A stretch of DNA of 64,000 nt from Mesorhizobium carmichaelinearum (GCF_900199455.1 NZ_FZQR01000010.1:246372-310371), one strand, 5' to 3'; shown: positions 25,848 to 35,102, numbered from the stretch's first letter. The notes: generated from the letters alone by a model not told the origin. Numbers and translations: made by a program.

Positions 25848-25992
25848 GTCGTAGTGGTCTTATCGGTTGTTCTCTTTACGTTCTTGTCTGCGCCTGATAG
25901 CCTTACCGTCGGCGGCGCTGAGGCGTTCGCGACGCGTCGATGATGGTGGCGACTGTCTTGTCTTTCCCTTGCGAATCCGGTCTGTCGCGCTG

Positions 25993-27120
25993 ATGGAATT
26001 CTCTCCACAACAGGACGAGGCGCTGCAAGCGGTCGCCCGCTGGCTGCAGGTCGGCAAGCCGCAGCTGTTCCGGCTGTTCGGCTATGCCGGCACCGGCAAA
26101 ACGACGCTGGCACGCTATTTCGCCGAACATGTCGACGGCCAGGTGCAGTTCGCCGCCTTCACCGGCAAGGCAGCGCAGGTGCTGCGTTCCAAAGGTGCGG
26201 TCAATGCCCGTACCATCCATTCGCTGATCTACAGGCCCAAGGGCGAGGAATCGGTCGAGAACGAGGTGACTGGCAAGACCTCGATGTCGCCGACCTTTTC
26301 ACTCAACCGGCAGAGCCCGATCTCGCGTGCGAAACTGGTCGTCATCGACGAATGTTCGATGGTCGACGAGCAGCTTGGCCGCGACCTGATGAGTTTCGGC
26401 ACGCCGATCCTGGTGCTGGGCGATCCCGGCCAGTTGCCGCCGATTTCGGGCGGCGGCTTCTTCACCGATCACGAACCGGATTTCCTGCTCACCGAAATCC
26501 ACCGGCAGGCGCGTGACAATCCGATCCTGCGGCTGGCGCTCGATGTGCGCGAGGGGCGCGAATTCATGCGCGGCGACTATGGCACGGCGCAGGTGATCGG
26601 CAAGGAAGACGTCAACCAGGAGCTGGTGCTGAGGGCCGACCAGGTGCTGGTCGGCACCAACCGCACGCGCCGGCGCTACAATCAGCGTCTGCGCGAGCTC
26701 AAAGGCTTCAATGCCGACTATCCGCAGGCCGGCGACAAGCTGGTCTGCCTGCGCAACGATCCTGCCAAGGGCCTGCTCAACGGTTCGCTGTGGAAGGTGA
26801 TGACCTCGTCGCGCGAGACGGTGAAACCGGGCATCAACCTGCTGGTTTCGCCGGAAGAGGACGATCCGGACCGCGGCGTCGCCAAGATCAAGCTGCTCAA
26901 GGCGGCGTTCGAGGATCCCGACGCCGACATTCCCTGGCAGCAGAAGAAGCGTTTTGACGATTTCGACTATGGCTATGCGCTGACCGTGCACAAGGCGCAG
27001 GGTTCGCAATGGAACGAGATCGTACTGTTCGACGAAAGCTGGGCCTTCAAGGAAACCCGCCAGCGCTGGCTCTATACCGCCATCACCCGGGCGGCCGAGC
27101 GGCTGACCATCGTCAGGTAG
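25993..27120 (+). CDS. SF1 ATP-dependent DNA helicase (RecD-like)
   Basis: A 375-residue helicase. Motif I is GYAGTGKTTLARYF, motif Ia is FAAFTGKAAQVL, motif II is VVIDECSMVD, motif III is LVLGDPGQLPPI, and the late motifs include YALTVHKAQGSQWNEIVLFDES and YTAITRAAERL. All SF1B-type motifs are intact. I use ATG 25993 (MEFSPQQDEALQ); the frame opens earlier at 25867 but without a ribosome site. It lacks the N-terminal domain of RecD2 proteins and has no RecBC neighbours. It resembles short RecD/Dda-like helicases, and a role in repair or replication restart is likely. Confidence 0.88.
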   Translation: MEFSPQQDEALQAVARWLQVGKPQLFRLFGYAGTGKTTLARYFAEHVDGQVQFAAFTGKAAQVLRSKGAVNARTIHSLIYRPKGEESVENEVTGKTSMSPTFSLNRQSPISRAKLVVIDECSMVDEQLGRDLMSFGTPILVLGDPGQLPPISGGGFFTDHEPDFLLTEIHRQARDNPILRLALDVREGREFMRGDYGTAQVIGKEDVNQELVLRADQVLVGTNRTRRRYNQRLRELKGFNADYPQAGDKLVCLRNDPAKGLLNGSLWKVMTSSRETVKPGINLLVSPEEDDPDRGVAKIKLLKAAFEDPDADIPWQQKKRFDDFDYGYALTVHKAQGSQWNEIVLFDESWAFKETRQRWLYTAITRAAERLTIVR

Positions 27121-27122
27121 AG

Positions 27123-27542
27123 TTATGAGGATGCCTTTTCTCGCACGCCGACTTGCCGGGCCCCGAGCCATTCCCAGGCCTCTTCTTCATCCTCGGCCTT
27201 GAAATGCCTGAATTCGATGGGCGACGCCGCGGGCAAGGCGTGTCGCGCGTCCGGCGTCCAGTCCGGCGTGCCGATCGCCGCGCAACGGCCTATATGCTCC
27301 AGTGCATGGACGGCGCCCTGTTTGAGGGTTTCGTCGGAGATGTCGGCCCAATCGACGCCGTCGTGATCGACCATGCGCACGGCCACGTCGATTCGCTTAT
27401 GGAGCGCGTAGGCCGCCTCCAGCAGGCCGAACAGGTTTTCCGCATCGGCCGCCGAGACATGCCCGACCACATCGATGGCGAACAGGTCGTCGCGAGCGGT
27501 GTCGATGCGACGGATCGCCGGCACGGATTGCAGGAAATTCAC
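27123..27542 (-). CDS. SpoIIAA-like (STAS-fold) family protein
   Basis: A 139-residue protein of the SpoIIAA-like (DUF3478) group. FAIDVVGHVSAADAENLFGLLEAAY...RIDVAVRMVDHDGVDW is the recognisable first half, and the C-terminal EFRHFKAEDEEEAWEWL is also typical. These proteins have a STAS/CRAL-TRIO-like fold and unknown function, sometimes linked to lipid or membrane stress. It begins at a GTG at 27542 behind an AAAGGAGG-type site. It converges on the helicase gene with a 2-bp gap. Confidence 0.8.
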   Translation of the reverse strand: MNFLQSVPAIRRIDTARDDLFAIDVVGHVSAADAENLFGLLEAAYALHKRIDVAVRMVDHDGVDWADISDETLKQGAVHALEHIGRCAAIGTPDWTPDARHALPAASPIEFRHFKAEDEEEAWEWLGARQVGVREKASS

Positions 27543-27703
27543 GGCAGGGCCTCCTTTGGTGAAAGAACGCTGGTCTTCTGGAACACCGGAAACCCCTATC
27601 TGTTCCCGTTAAAGACGCTATAGATGCCCGGTCTCAAGCGCGCCGCGGCTGAATTTGTGGCTTTTGGCGCACCGTCAACCCGCCTGTTTCACGGACGCCA
27701 GCC

Positions 27704-28444
27704 ATGCCTGCAAAGCTTTCCGTCAACCTCAACGCCATCGCCATGCTGCGCAACCGGCGCGACCTGCCATGGCCGAGCGTCATCGGCATTGGCCGGCTTG
27801 CGCTTGCCGCCGGAGCGCATGGGCTGACGGTCCACCCGCGCCCCGACGAGCGTCACACACGCCATTCCGACCTGCCGCAGATCCGAGCGCTGATCGACGA
27901 TGAGTTCCCGCAGGCGGAGTTCAACATCGAGGGTTACCCGAGCGAGGATTTCCTGGCGCTTGTGGAAAAGCATCAGCCCGAACAGGTGACGCTGGTTCCC
28001 GATGATCCGGCACAGGCAACCTCCGACCATGGCTGGAACTTCGTCGCCGATGCGGCGTTCCTGACACCGATCGTCAAACGTCTGAAGAAGGGTGGCTTCA
28101 GGGTGTCGCTGTTTTCCGATGCCGATCCCGCCGGCATGACGGCCGTGCGCGATACCGGGGCCGACCGGATCGAGCTCTATACCGGCCCTTATGGCAGCTA
28201 CCATTCCGATTCCGCAAAGGCGGCCAAGGAAGTGGAAAGATTGGGGAAAACCGCCGATGCGGCATTCGCCGCCGGTCTCCAGGTCAATGCCGGCCACGAT
28301 CTGACGGTGGGCAATCTGCCCGCCCTGGCCAAGCGCATTCCGGCATTGGCCGAAGTGTCAATCGGACATGGGTTGACAGCCGACGCGTTGGAGTATGGCA
28401 TGGCCGGCACGGTGGGCCGGTTCCTCAGAGCCTGCGGCTGGTAG
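27704..28444 (+). CDS. pdxJ: Pyridoxine 5'-phosphate synthase PdxJ
   Basis: A 246-residue TIM-barrel enzyme that closes the pyridoxine ring from 1-deoxyxylulose 5-phosphate and 3-amino-2-oxopropyl phosphate, in the DXP-dependent vitamin B6 route. LSVNLNAIAMLRNRR, HPRPDERHTR (catalytic His), FNIEGYP, VTLVPDD and HGLTADALEYGM are the family motifs. The length is typical. It is a single gene with the kup pair downstream, about 100 bp away. Confidence 0.96.
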   Translation: MPAKLSVNLNAIAMLRNRRDLPWPSVIGIGRLALAAGAHGLTVHPRPDERHTRHSDLPQIRALIDDEFPQAEFNIEGYPSEDFLALVEKHQPEQVTLVPDDPAQATSDHGWNFVADAAFLTPIVKRLKKGGFRVSLFSDADPAGMTAVRDTGADRIELYTGPYGSYHSDSAKAAKEVERLGKTADAAFAAGLQVNAGHDLTVGNLPALAKRIPALAEVSIGHGLTADALEYGMAGTVGRFLRACGW

Positions 28445-28487
28445 GGGTAGAGCTTCGCTTTGCGGGTATGGCAGCCATAGCGTGCAA

Positions 28488-28516
28488 TTGACGTCGCATC
28501 GCAGCATGCGTGAAGC
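28488..28516 (+). promoter_or_regulatory. Putative promoter of the first kup gene
   Basis: TTGACG at 28488-28493, a 17-nt spacer and TGAAGC at 28511-28516. The same layout (TTGATA, 17 nt, TAGAGC) precedes the second kup copy, and the sequence around both is similar. This conservation after duplication supports function, but the -10 element is weak. Confidence 0.45.
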
Positions 28517-28542
28517 ACCGCGCGCTCGTCGGGGAGTGGTCC

Positions 28543-30456
28543 ATGGACCTTGCCAGTCGCGGTAGCGAGGCCGAAGCCGTCGAGCAATCGAGCCATTCCG
28601 GAGCCGAACAGCACAGCACCAAGGTCCTGATGCTGGGCGCGCTCGGCGTTGTCTATGGCGATATCGGCACCAGTCCGATCTACGCCTTCCGTGAGGCGCT
28701 TCACGCTTCGCCCGGTATCGATACGCGCACTCACGTGCTTGGCGTGCTGTCGCTGATCGTCTGGGCGCTAACGATCATCGTGACCATAAAATATGTCGCC
28801 TTCGTGCTTCGTGCCGACAACAAGGGCGAAGGCGGCACGTTGTCGCTGATGTCGCTGGCGCGCAGCGCCTATCCCAAGGGTGCGCGACTCATCCTGGCGA
28901 TCGGCCTTTGCGGCGCGGCGCTGTTTTTCGGCGATTCGATCATCACACCGGCCATCTCCGTGCTGTCGGCTGTCGAAGGCCTCAAGGTGGTGACCCCGAC
29001 GCTGGACGCTTACGTCGTGCCGATCACGCTGCTCATCCTGGCCATCCTGTTCTCGGTGCAACGCTTCGGCACGGGAAAGGTGGCGGCGGTGTTCGGGCCG
29101 GTGACCGCGCTGTGGTTCCTGGCTATCGGCGTAGCCGGGCTTTATCACCTGATGGACGATCCATCGATCCTGTTGGCCATCAATCCGTATCACGCGGTCG
29201 CCTATCTGGTCAGCACACCCACGGCCGCCTTTGTCACTGTCGGCGCGGTGTTCCTGGCGGTGACCGGGGCCGAGGCGCTTTATGTCGATCTCGGCCATTT
29301 TGGGCGCAAGCCTATCGTGCTGGCGTGGTTTTCCGTGGTTTTCCCCTGCCTGCTGCTCAACTATTTCGGGCAGGGTGCCTTTGTGCTGGCCAATGGCGGG
29401 AGGCCGACCAATCCATTCTTCCAGATGCTGCCTGACTGGGCACTGATGCCGATGGTGGGACTGGCGACGGCCGCGACCGTCATCGCCAGCCAGGCAGTCA
29501 TATCAGGTGCTTTTTCGCTGACCCGCCAGGCGGTGCAGCTCAACCTTCTGCCACGCATCGAGGTGCAGCATACGTCCGAAATGAAACTCGGCCAGATCTA
29601 CATGCCCCGCGTCAATCTGCTCATCGCCTTGGGGGTGATGCTGCTGGTCGTCGGTTTCGGCAGCTCGAGTTCGCTGGCTTCCGCCTATGGCATCTCGGTG
29701 ACCGGCGAAATGCTGATGACGACGATCCTGCTGTTCGTTGTCATGCGCAAGCTGTGGAAATGGACACTGGCGGTCGCCCTGCCGCTGACCTTGCTGTTCG
29801 GTATTATCGACAGCGGCTTCTTCCTGGCAAACATCGTGAAGATATTCGAAGGCGGTTGGGTATCGATCACGGTTGCCTGCCTAATGGGGTTGATCATGGG
29901 GACCTGGATACGCGGCACCCGCTATCTGTTCGACAAGACCCGCCGCAACGAGATCCCGCTCGATTTCCTCGCCGCCAATCTCTTGAAGAAGAAGCCGCAC
30001 CTGGTGTCGGGTACCGCAGTGTTCCTGACCAGCGATCCGCTCAGCGCGCCAACCGCACTGATGCACAGCCTGAAGCACTACAAAGTGCTGCACGAGCAGA
30101 ACGTCATCCTTTCGGTGGTGACGGCGCCGCAGCCGGTGGTGCCGGACAGCGACCGGGTCAAGATGGAGACGGTCAACGAGCTGTTCATGCGGGTGACGCT
30201 GACCTTCGGCTATATGGAACAGCCCAACATCCCGCGCGCGCTGGCGATCTGCCGCAAGCAGGGCTGGAAGTTCGACATCATGACGACGTCGTTCTTCCTG
30301 TCGCGGCGCTCGCTCAAGGCCTCGCCGAATTCCGGCATGCCGGTGTGGCAGGACCGGCTGTTCATCGGCCTGGCGCGCACGGCAGCCGATGCGACCGAAT
30401 ATTTCCAGATCCCGACCGGGCGTGTCGTGGAAATCGGCACGCAAGTCGCTATCTAA
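28543..30456 (+). CDS. kup: Kup-family potassium uptake protein, copy 1
   Basis: A 637-residue low-affinity K+/H+ symporter. The N-terminal KVLMLGALGVVYGDIGTSPIYAFREAL is diagnostic. About twelve hydrophobic segments run to residue 460, followed by a cytoplasmic C-terminal domain of about 170 residues (NLLKKKPHLVSGTAVFLTSDP...). I use ATG 28543 (MDLASRGSEAE), which aligns with the start of copy 2. A paralogue follows directly, 188 bp away, and the C-terminal domains are almost identical. Confidence 0.95.
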   Translation: MDLASRGSEAEAVEQSSHSGAEQHSTKVLMLGALGVVYGDIGTSPIYAFREALHASPGIDTRTHVLGVLSLIVWALTIIVTIKYVAFVLRADNKGEGGTLSLMSLARSAYPKGARLILAIGLCGAALFFGDSIITPAISVLSAVEGLKVVTPTLDAYVVPITLLILAILFSVQRFGTGKVAAVFGPVTALWFLAIGVAGLYHLMDDPSILLAINPYHAVAYLVSTPTAAFVTVGAVFLAVTGAEALYVDLGHFGRKPIVLAWFSVVFPCLLLNYFGQGAFVLANGGRPTNPFFQMLPDWALMPMVGLATAATVIASQAVISGAFSLTRQAVQLNLLPRIEVQHTSEMKLGQIYMPRVNLLIALGVMLLVVGFGSSSSLASAYGISVTGEMLMTTILLFVVMRKLWKWTLAVALPLTLLFGIIDSGFFLANIVKIFEGGWVSITVACLMGLIMGTWIRGTRYLFDKTRRNEIPLDFLAANLLKKKPHLVSGTAVFLTSDPLSAPTALMHSLKHYKVLHEQNVILSVVTAPQPVVPDSDRVKMETVNELFMRVTLTFGYMEQPNIPRALAICRKQGWKFDIMTTSFFLSRRSLKASPNSGMPVWQDRLFIGLARTAADATEYFQIPTGRVVEIGTQVAI

Positions 30457-30589
30457 AGCAGATACGGCAGGTATTATTGGGCGCCCGCCATGCCCTCGCA
30501 GCCGCGAATTCAGCCCGCGACCATTGGATTACAGGCCATTTCCCAAGGAGCCTAGCGTTGCCGGCATGGGAGCCATTACGTGACGGCAC

Positions 30590-30618
30590 TTGATATTGCA
30601 TTGCAGCAAGCGTAGAGC
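30590..30618 (+). promoter_or_regulatory. Putative promoter of the second kup gene
   Basis: TTGATA at 30590-30595, 17 nt, TAGAGC at 30613-30618, closely matching the equivalent element ahead of kup copy 1. Around it, the bases GCACCGCGCGC and the TCCATGG start context are shared by both copies. Confidence 0.45.
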
Positions 30619-30644
30619 ACCGCGCGCTTATCGGAGTGTCGTCC

Positions 30645-32564
30645 ATGGCCCTTGCCAATGCTGGTAGTGAGGCAGAACCCGTCGAACAGTCGAGCCATCC
30701 GGAGATCGAACAGCATAGCACCAAGGTGCTGATGCTGGGCGCGCTGGGCGTGGTGTATGGGGATATCGGCACCAGCCCGATCTATGCCTTTCGCGAGGCG
30801 CTGGTGGCGTCGTCCCACGGCACGGTTGCTGATCGCGGCGATATTCTCGGTGTGCTGTCGCTGATCATCTGGTCGCTGACGATTACGGTTACGATAAAAT
30901 ACATCATGTTCGTGCTGCGCGCCGACAACCGCGGCGAGGGCGGCGTGCTGTCGCTGATGGCGCTGGCACGCGGCAGTTTCCCCAAGCGCTCGGCGGTGAT
31001 CCTGGGTATCGGTATCGTTGGCGCCTCGCTGTTTTTCGGCGATGCGGTCATCACCCCGGCGATTTCGGTGCTTTCGGCGGTCGAGGGCATGAATGTCGTC
31101 ACGCCCGCTTTCCAGCCTTATGTGGTGCCGCTGACCCTGGTCATCCTCGCCATGGTGTTCGCGGTGCAGCGCTTCGGCACGGGCGGGGTGGGATTGGTGT
31201 TCGGCCCGGTGACCGCGGTCTGGTTCCTGGCCATCGGCCTTTCCGGCCTGAAACATATCATCAACGATCCGGAAATCCTGCTGGCGATCAGCCCGCACTA
31301 TATCGTCGCCTTCCTGATCCATTCGCCGGACGTCGCCTTCGTCACGGTCGGCGCTGTCTTCCTCGCCGTGACCGGCGCGGAAGCGCTCTATGCCGATCTC
31401 GGTCATTTCGGCCGCAAACCGATCGTACTTGCCTGGCTGGCGATCGTTTTTCCCTGCCTGCTGCTTAATTATGCCGGGCAGGGCGCCTTCGTGCTGGCCA
31501 AGAATGGCATCGTCGGCCATCCGTTCTTCGAGATGAACGAGGGTTGGGCGCTGATCCCGATGGTCGTGCTGGCGACCGCCGCGACGGTCATCGCCAGCCA
31601 GGCGGTGATTTCGGGTGCCTTCTCGCTGACCAGGCAGGCGGTGCAGCTCAACATGCTGCCGCGGCTGGAAATCCTGCACACGTCGGAAAGACAGTCCGGC
31701 CAGATCTACATGCCGCGTGTCAACCTGTTGCTGGCGCTGGTGGTGATGATGCTGGTGGTCGGCTTTGGCGAGTCCAGCAAGCTCGCCTCGGCTTACGGCA
31801 TCTCGGTGACCGGCAACATGCTGGTGACGACGGTGCTGCTCTATGTCGTGATGACCCGCATCTGGAAATGGAAGCTGATGGTGGCGATCCCACTGACCGC
31901 ACTGTTTGCCTTCATCGACGTCGGCTTCTTTGCGTCCAACATCGTCAAGGTGTTCGAAGGTGGCTGGGCTTCGCTTGCGGTGGCCTTCACCATCGTGCTG
32001 GGCATGTGGACCTGGGTGCGCGGCAGCCGCTATCTGTTCGACAAGACTCGCCGCAACGAGATCCCGCTCGATTTCCTCGCCGGCAATCTGCTGAAGAAGA
32101 AGCCTCAGCTGGTGTCCGGCACCGCGGTGTTCCTGACCAGCGATCCGCTCAGCGCGCCAACCGCTCTGATGCACAGCCTGAAGCACTACAAGGTGCTGCA
32201 TGAGCAGAACGTCATCCTTTCGGTGGTGACCGCGCCGCAGCCGGTGGTGCCCGACAGCGAGCGGGTCAAGATGGAGACGGTCAACGAGCTGTTCATGCGG
32301 GTGACGCTGACCTTCGGCTACATGGAGCAGCCCAACATCCCGCGCGCGCTGGCGATCTGCCGTAAGCAGGGCTGGAAGTTCGACATCATGACGACGTCGT
32401 TCTTCCTGTCGCGGCGCTCGCTCAAGGCCTCGCCCAATTCCGGCATGCCGGTGTGGCAGGACAAGCTGTTCATCGGCCTGGCCCGCACGGCCGCCGATGC
32501 GACCGAATATTTCCAGATCCCGACCGGGCGTGTGGTAGAAATCGGGACGCAGGTGGCGATCTGA
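30645..32564 (+). CDS. kup: Kup-family potassium uptake protein, copy 2
   Basis: A 639-residue paralogue of the preceding gene with the same KVLMLGALGVVYGDIGTSPIYAFREAL opening, twelve-helix core and cytosolic tail. The two proteins differ at many sites in the membrane core but at only a few in the last ~170 residues, where even silent positions mostly agree. This suggests gene conversion or a recent recombination. I use ATG 30645 (MALANAGSEAE). Two copies may differ in pH range or regulation. Confidence 0.95.
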   Translation: MALANAGSEAEPVEQSSHPEIEQHSTKVLMLGALGVVYGDIGTSPIYAFREALVASSHGTVADRGDILGVLSLIIWSLTITVTIKYIMFVLRADNRGEGGVLSLMALARGSFPKRSAVILGIGIVGASLFFGDAVITPAISVLSAVEGMNVVTPAFQPYVVPLTLVILAMVFAVQRFGTGGVGLVFGPVTAVWFLAIGLSGLKHIINDPEILLAISPHYIVAFLIHSPDVAFVTVGAVFLAVTGAEALYADLGHFGRKPIVLAWLAIVFPCLLLNYAGQGAFVLAKNGIVGHPFFEMNEGWALIPMVVLATAATVIASQAVISGAFSLTRQAVQLNMLPRLEILHTSERQSGQIYMPRVNLLLALVVMMLVVGFGESSKLASAYGISVTGNMLVTTVLLYVVMTRIWKWKLMVAIPLTALFAFIDVGFFASNIVKVFEGGWASLAVAFTIVLGMWTWVRGSRYLFDKTRRNEIPLDFLAGNLLKKKPQLVSGTAVFLTSDPLSAPTALMHSLKHYKVLHEQNVILSVVTAPQPVVPDSERVKMETVNELFMRVTLTFGYMEQPNIPRALAICRKQGWKFDIMTTSFFLSRRSLKASPNSGMPVWQDKLFIGLARTAADATEYFQIPTGRVVEIGTQVAI

Positions 32565-32598
32565 TCGGCTGATCGCCTCGACCTAACGGGAGGCGGGC

Positions 32599-33627
32599 GT
32601 GAGCGGCGAATTGGTGCTTGTTACTGGCGGGTCGGGCTTCTTAGGCGCCCATTGTATCGTCGAACTGCTGAAGGCGGGCTACCGCGTGCGCACGACGATA
32701 CGCTCCGCCAAGCGTGAAACCGATGTTCTGGCCATGCTCAGGGCCGGCGGCGTCGAGCCGGGCGACCGGCTGTCCTTTGCTATCGCCGACCTGATGAGCG
32801 ACGCCGGTTGGCCGCAAGCGGTCGCCGGCTGTGACTATGTGCTCCATGTCGCCTCGCCATTCCCGCCCGGCGTGCCCAAGCATGAGGATGATCTGATCAT
32901 TCCGGCGCGTGAGGGGGCATTGCGGGTGCTGCGGGCGGCGCGGGACGCTGGCGTCAAACGCGTTGTGCTGACCTCGTCCTTCGCGGCCATCGGCTATGGC
33001 AAGATGCCGCCCGGGTCGTTCACCGAGGAGAGCTGGACCGATCCGACGGCCAAGGTCAGCGCCTATGTGAAATCGAAGACGCTTGCCGAGCGCGCGGCCT
33101 GGGATTTTATCGCCGCCGAGGGCGGCAGGCTGGAACTGGCGGTCGTCAACCCGGTCGGCATTTTCGGGCCTGTGCTGGGGGCCGACCATTCGACCTCCAC
33201 CGAATTTGTCCAGCGCATGATGAACGGCGCCATGCCGGGGCTGCCGCGCCTGTCCTTCGGCGTCGTCGATGCCCGCGACGTGGCCGACCTGCATGTGCGC
33301 GCCATGACCAATCCAGCCGCCAAAGGCGAGCGCTTCCTGGCTGTATCAGGCGATTTCATGACCGTGCGGGAAATCGCGCAGACCGTGAAAACGCGGCTCG
33401 GCGATGCGGCGGCGCGCGTCACGACGCGTGAGCTCCCCGATTGGCTGGTGCGGATCGTCGGATTGTTCAACGCGGAAGCCGCGCAACTGGTGACGGAACT
33501 GGGCAAGGTCAAGAATGCCACCAGCGCCAAGGCCGTGCGTGTGCTCGGCTGGGCGCCACGATCGCGCGAGGACGCGCTGGCTGCCACCGGCGAGAGCCTG
33601 GTTCGGCTCGGCCTGCTCAAGAAATAG
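32599..33627 (+). CDS. NAD(P)-dependent reductase, dihydroflavonol-4-reductase-like (extended SDR)
   Basis: A 342-residue extended short-chain dehydrogenase. The nucleotide-binding LVTGGSGFLGAHCIVELL and the catalytic YVKSK (YxxxK), preceded by the LTSSFAAIGYG serine region, are intact. It resembles the DFR/cinnamoyl-CoA/aldehyde reductase group, reducing carbonyl substrates. It starts at GTG 32599 behind GGGAGGCGG, 34 nt after kup copy 2. A strong terminator ends the unit. Confidence 0.88.
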   Translation: MSGELVLVTGGSGFLGAHCIVELLKAGYRVRTTIRSAKRETDVLAMLRAGGVEPGDRLSFAIADLMSDAGWPQAVAGCDYVLHVASPFPPGVPKHEDDLIIPAREGALRVLRAARDAGVKRVVLTSSFAAIGYGKMPPGSFTEESWTDPTAKVSAYVKSKTLAERAAWDFIAAEGGRLELAVVNPVGIFGPVLGADHSTSTEFVQRMMNGAMPGLPRLSFGVVDARDVADLHVRAMTNPAAKGERFLAVSGDFMTVREIAQTVKTRLGDAAARVTTRELPDWLVRIVGLFNAEAAQLVTELGKVKNATSAKAVRVLGWAPRSREDALAATGESLVRLGLLKK

Positions 33628-33660
33628 CGCGGCGGCAGGAAGACTAGCCGCCGCGCAGTT
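33627..33660. terminator. Bidirectional intrinsic terminator
   Basis: A perfect 10-bp stem, GCGCGGCGGC (33627-33636) with GCCGCCGCGC (33647-33656), and a TTTT just beyond. It overlaps the last base of the SDR stop codon and separates it from the convergent NmrA gene. Confidence 0.85.
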
Positions 33661-33661
33661 T

Positions 33662-34555
33662 TCAGCCAGCCAGTGCGGCCTTGTTGGCTTCCAGAAACTG
33701 CTTCAGCGTCTGGGGCTTCCTGCCGGAAAGCGTTTCGACCGCGTCCGTCACCATGGCGATGCGGCCGGACCGCGTGTTGGCGTCAAAGGACACGATGATG
33801 CGGGCGAAGTCTTCGGGAAGGCCCGCCGCCTTGACGCCTTCAGTCAGCGCCTCATCCGGCAACTGGATGACCTCCAGCGGCTTACCGGTGACTTCCGTCA
33901 CCAGCGTGGCGATCTCGCTCGTGGTGTAGGCGTGCGGGCCGGTCAGCGTATAGATATTGCTCTCCTTTGAGCCGGATGCGAGGCCTGCCGCGATCGCAGC
34001 GGCCATGTCGTCGCGGGCGCCGTGGGCGATGCGGCCATCGCCGGCCGAGGAGTACCACTTGCCGGATGCAATGGCATGCGGCAGCGCCAGGAACAGGTTC
34101 TCCTGATACCAGCCATTGCGGAAGATGGTGTAGGGGATGCCGCTCGCCTTGATCGCCTGCTCGGTGCCGTAATGGTCGCCGGCGAACAGCACTGGCGAAA
34201 CCGGCTCCGGATTGGGCATCGAGGTGTAGAGCAGATGCGAAACGCCTGCTTTCTTCGCAGCGGCCACCGCCGCCTCATGCTGCTTCAGACGCCTGCCGGT
34301 TTTGAGATCGAGATCGCCGGTCGAGACGATCAGCACGCGGTCGGCGCCGGCAAACGCCTTCTCCAGTGAAGCCGGATCGTTGAAGTCGGCCGCCCTGACG
34401 GTGATGCCAAGTGCCGCCAGATCGGCGAGGTTTTCGGGGTCGCGCGTGGTGGCGATGATGCTTGCCGGCGCGACTTTCTGAGCGCCCAGCAGATGGCGGA
34501 TGACGGCGCGGCCAAGCTGGCCGGAAGCGCCGGTGACAAGGAGGGTTTCGGTCAT
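33662..34555 (-). CDS. NmrA/QorB-like NAD(P)-binding quinone reductase
   Basis: A 297-residue atypical SDR with LLVTGASGQLGRAVIRHLL (nucleotide-binding) and the QOR2/NmrA-type VSHLLYTSMPNPEPVSPVLFAGDH and NGWYQENL. It lacks the YxxxK pair, as is normal in this group. QorB enzymes reduce quinones with NADPH. It is divergent from an HxlR regulator with a perfect palindrome between them. That arrangement matches redox- or quinone-responsive HxlR control. I use ATG 34555 (MTETLLVTG) rather than the frame start at 34582. Confidence 0.9.
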   Translation of the reverse strand: MTETLLVTGASGQLGRAVIRHLLGAQKVAPASIIATTRDPENLADLAALGITVRAADFNDPASLEKAFAGADRVLIVSTGDLDLKTGRRLKQHEAAVAAAKKAGVSHLLYTSMPNPEPVSPVLFAGDHYGTEQAIKASGIPYTIFRNGWYQENLFLALPHAIASGKWYSSAGDGRIAHGARDDMAAAIAAGLASGSKESNIYTLTGPHAYTTSEIATLVTEVTGKPLEVIQLPDEALTEGVKAAGLPEDFARIIVSFDANTRSGRIAMVTDAVETLSGRKPQTLKQFLEANKAALAG

Positions 34556-34596
34556 GGGGAGGTCCTGATTTTGCGCCAGCATGGCGGTTCGGGTGG

Positions 34597-34615
34597 TGGT
34601 CTCAAAAAGAGACCA
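34597..34615. promoter_or_regulatory. Candidate HxlR operator
   Basis: A perfect inverted repeat, TGGTCTC-AAAAA-GAGACCA, midway in the 136-bp divergent region between the quinone reductase and the HxlR gene. Its spacing (7-5-7) is suitable for a dimeric winged-helix regulator and it would control both genes. Confidence 0.7.
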
Positions 34616-34691
34616 GCACTAAAATAGGAATTGACCCCGTGCCGTAAAGAAGGCAGTTTTTGGGGAGGTAGGCACACGCAGGGAACCAGCC

Positions 34692-35102
34692 ATGGACAGC
34701 CGGATCGTCAATCTGAGATCCAAACTCGACGTCTACAAAGCGATGACCGGCGGCGGCAACCTTGCCGATTGCCCGGTCCGCGAGGTCATCCAGGGGCTCA
34801 ATGGCAAATGGAGCTCACTGTTGATGGCGGCGCTGGCCGAGCAGCCCTATCGCTTCGGCGAATTGCGGCGGCTGGTGCCCGACATCTCGCAGCGCATGCT
34901 GACCCAGACGCTCTACGATCTGCAGCGCGACGGCTATGTGCACCGCGAAGTGTTCCCGACCAAGCCGCCGAGCGTCGAATACAGTCTGACTGATCTCGGG
35001 CGTTCGATGTTCGGCGCCCTGCAGCATCTGTTGCAATGGGCCGAACTCAACCACGATGCCGTGCGCGAGGCACGTGCCGGTTTCGATGCCACACAGGCTT
35101 GA
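34692..35102 (+). CDS. HxlR-family transcriptional regulator
   Basis: A 136-residue winged-helix regulator. The HxlR core NGKWSSLLMAALAEQPYRFGELRRLVPDISQRMLTQTLYDLQRDG is complete. A cysteine in ADCPVREV near the N-terminus occupies the position used for redox sensing in the QorR/YodB group. It is divergent from the NmrA-type reductase and probably controls it through the palindrome at 34597-34615. A disrupted FAD monooxygenase follows 53 bp downstream. Confidence 0.92.
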   Translation: MDSRIVNLRSKLDVYKAMTGGGNLADCPVREVIQGLNGKWSSLLMAALAEQPYRFGELRRLVPDISQRMLTQTLYDLQRDGYVHREVFPTKPPSVEYSLTDLGRSMFGALQHLLQWAELNHDAVREARAGFDATQA

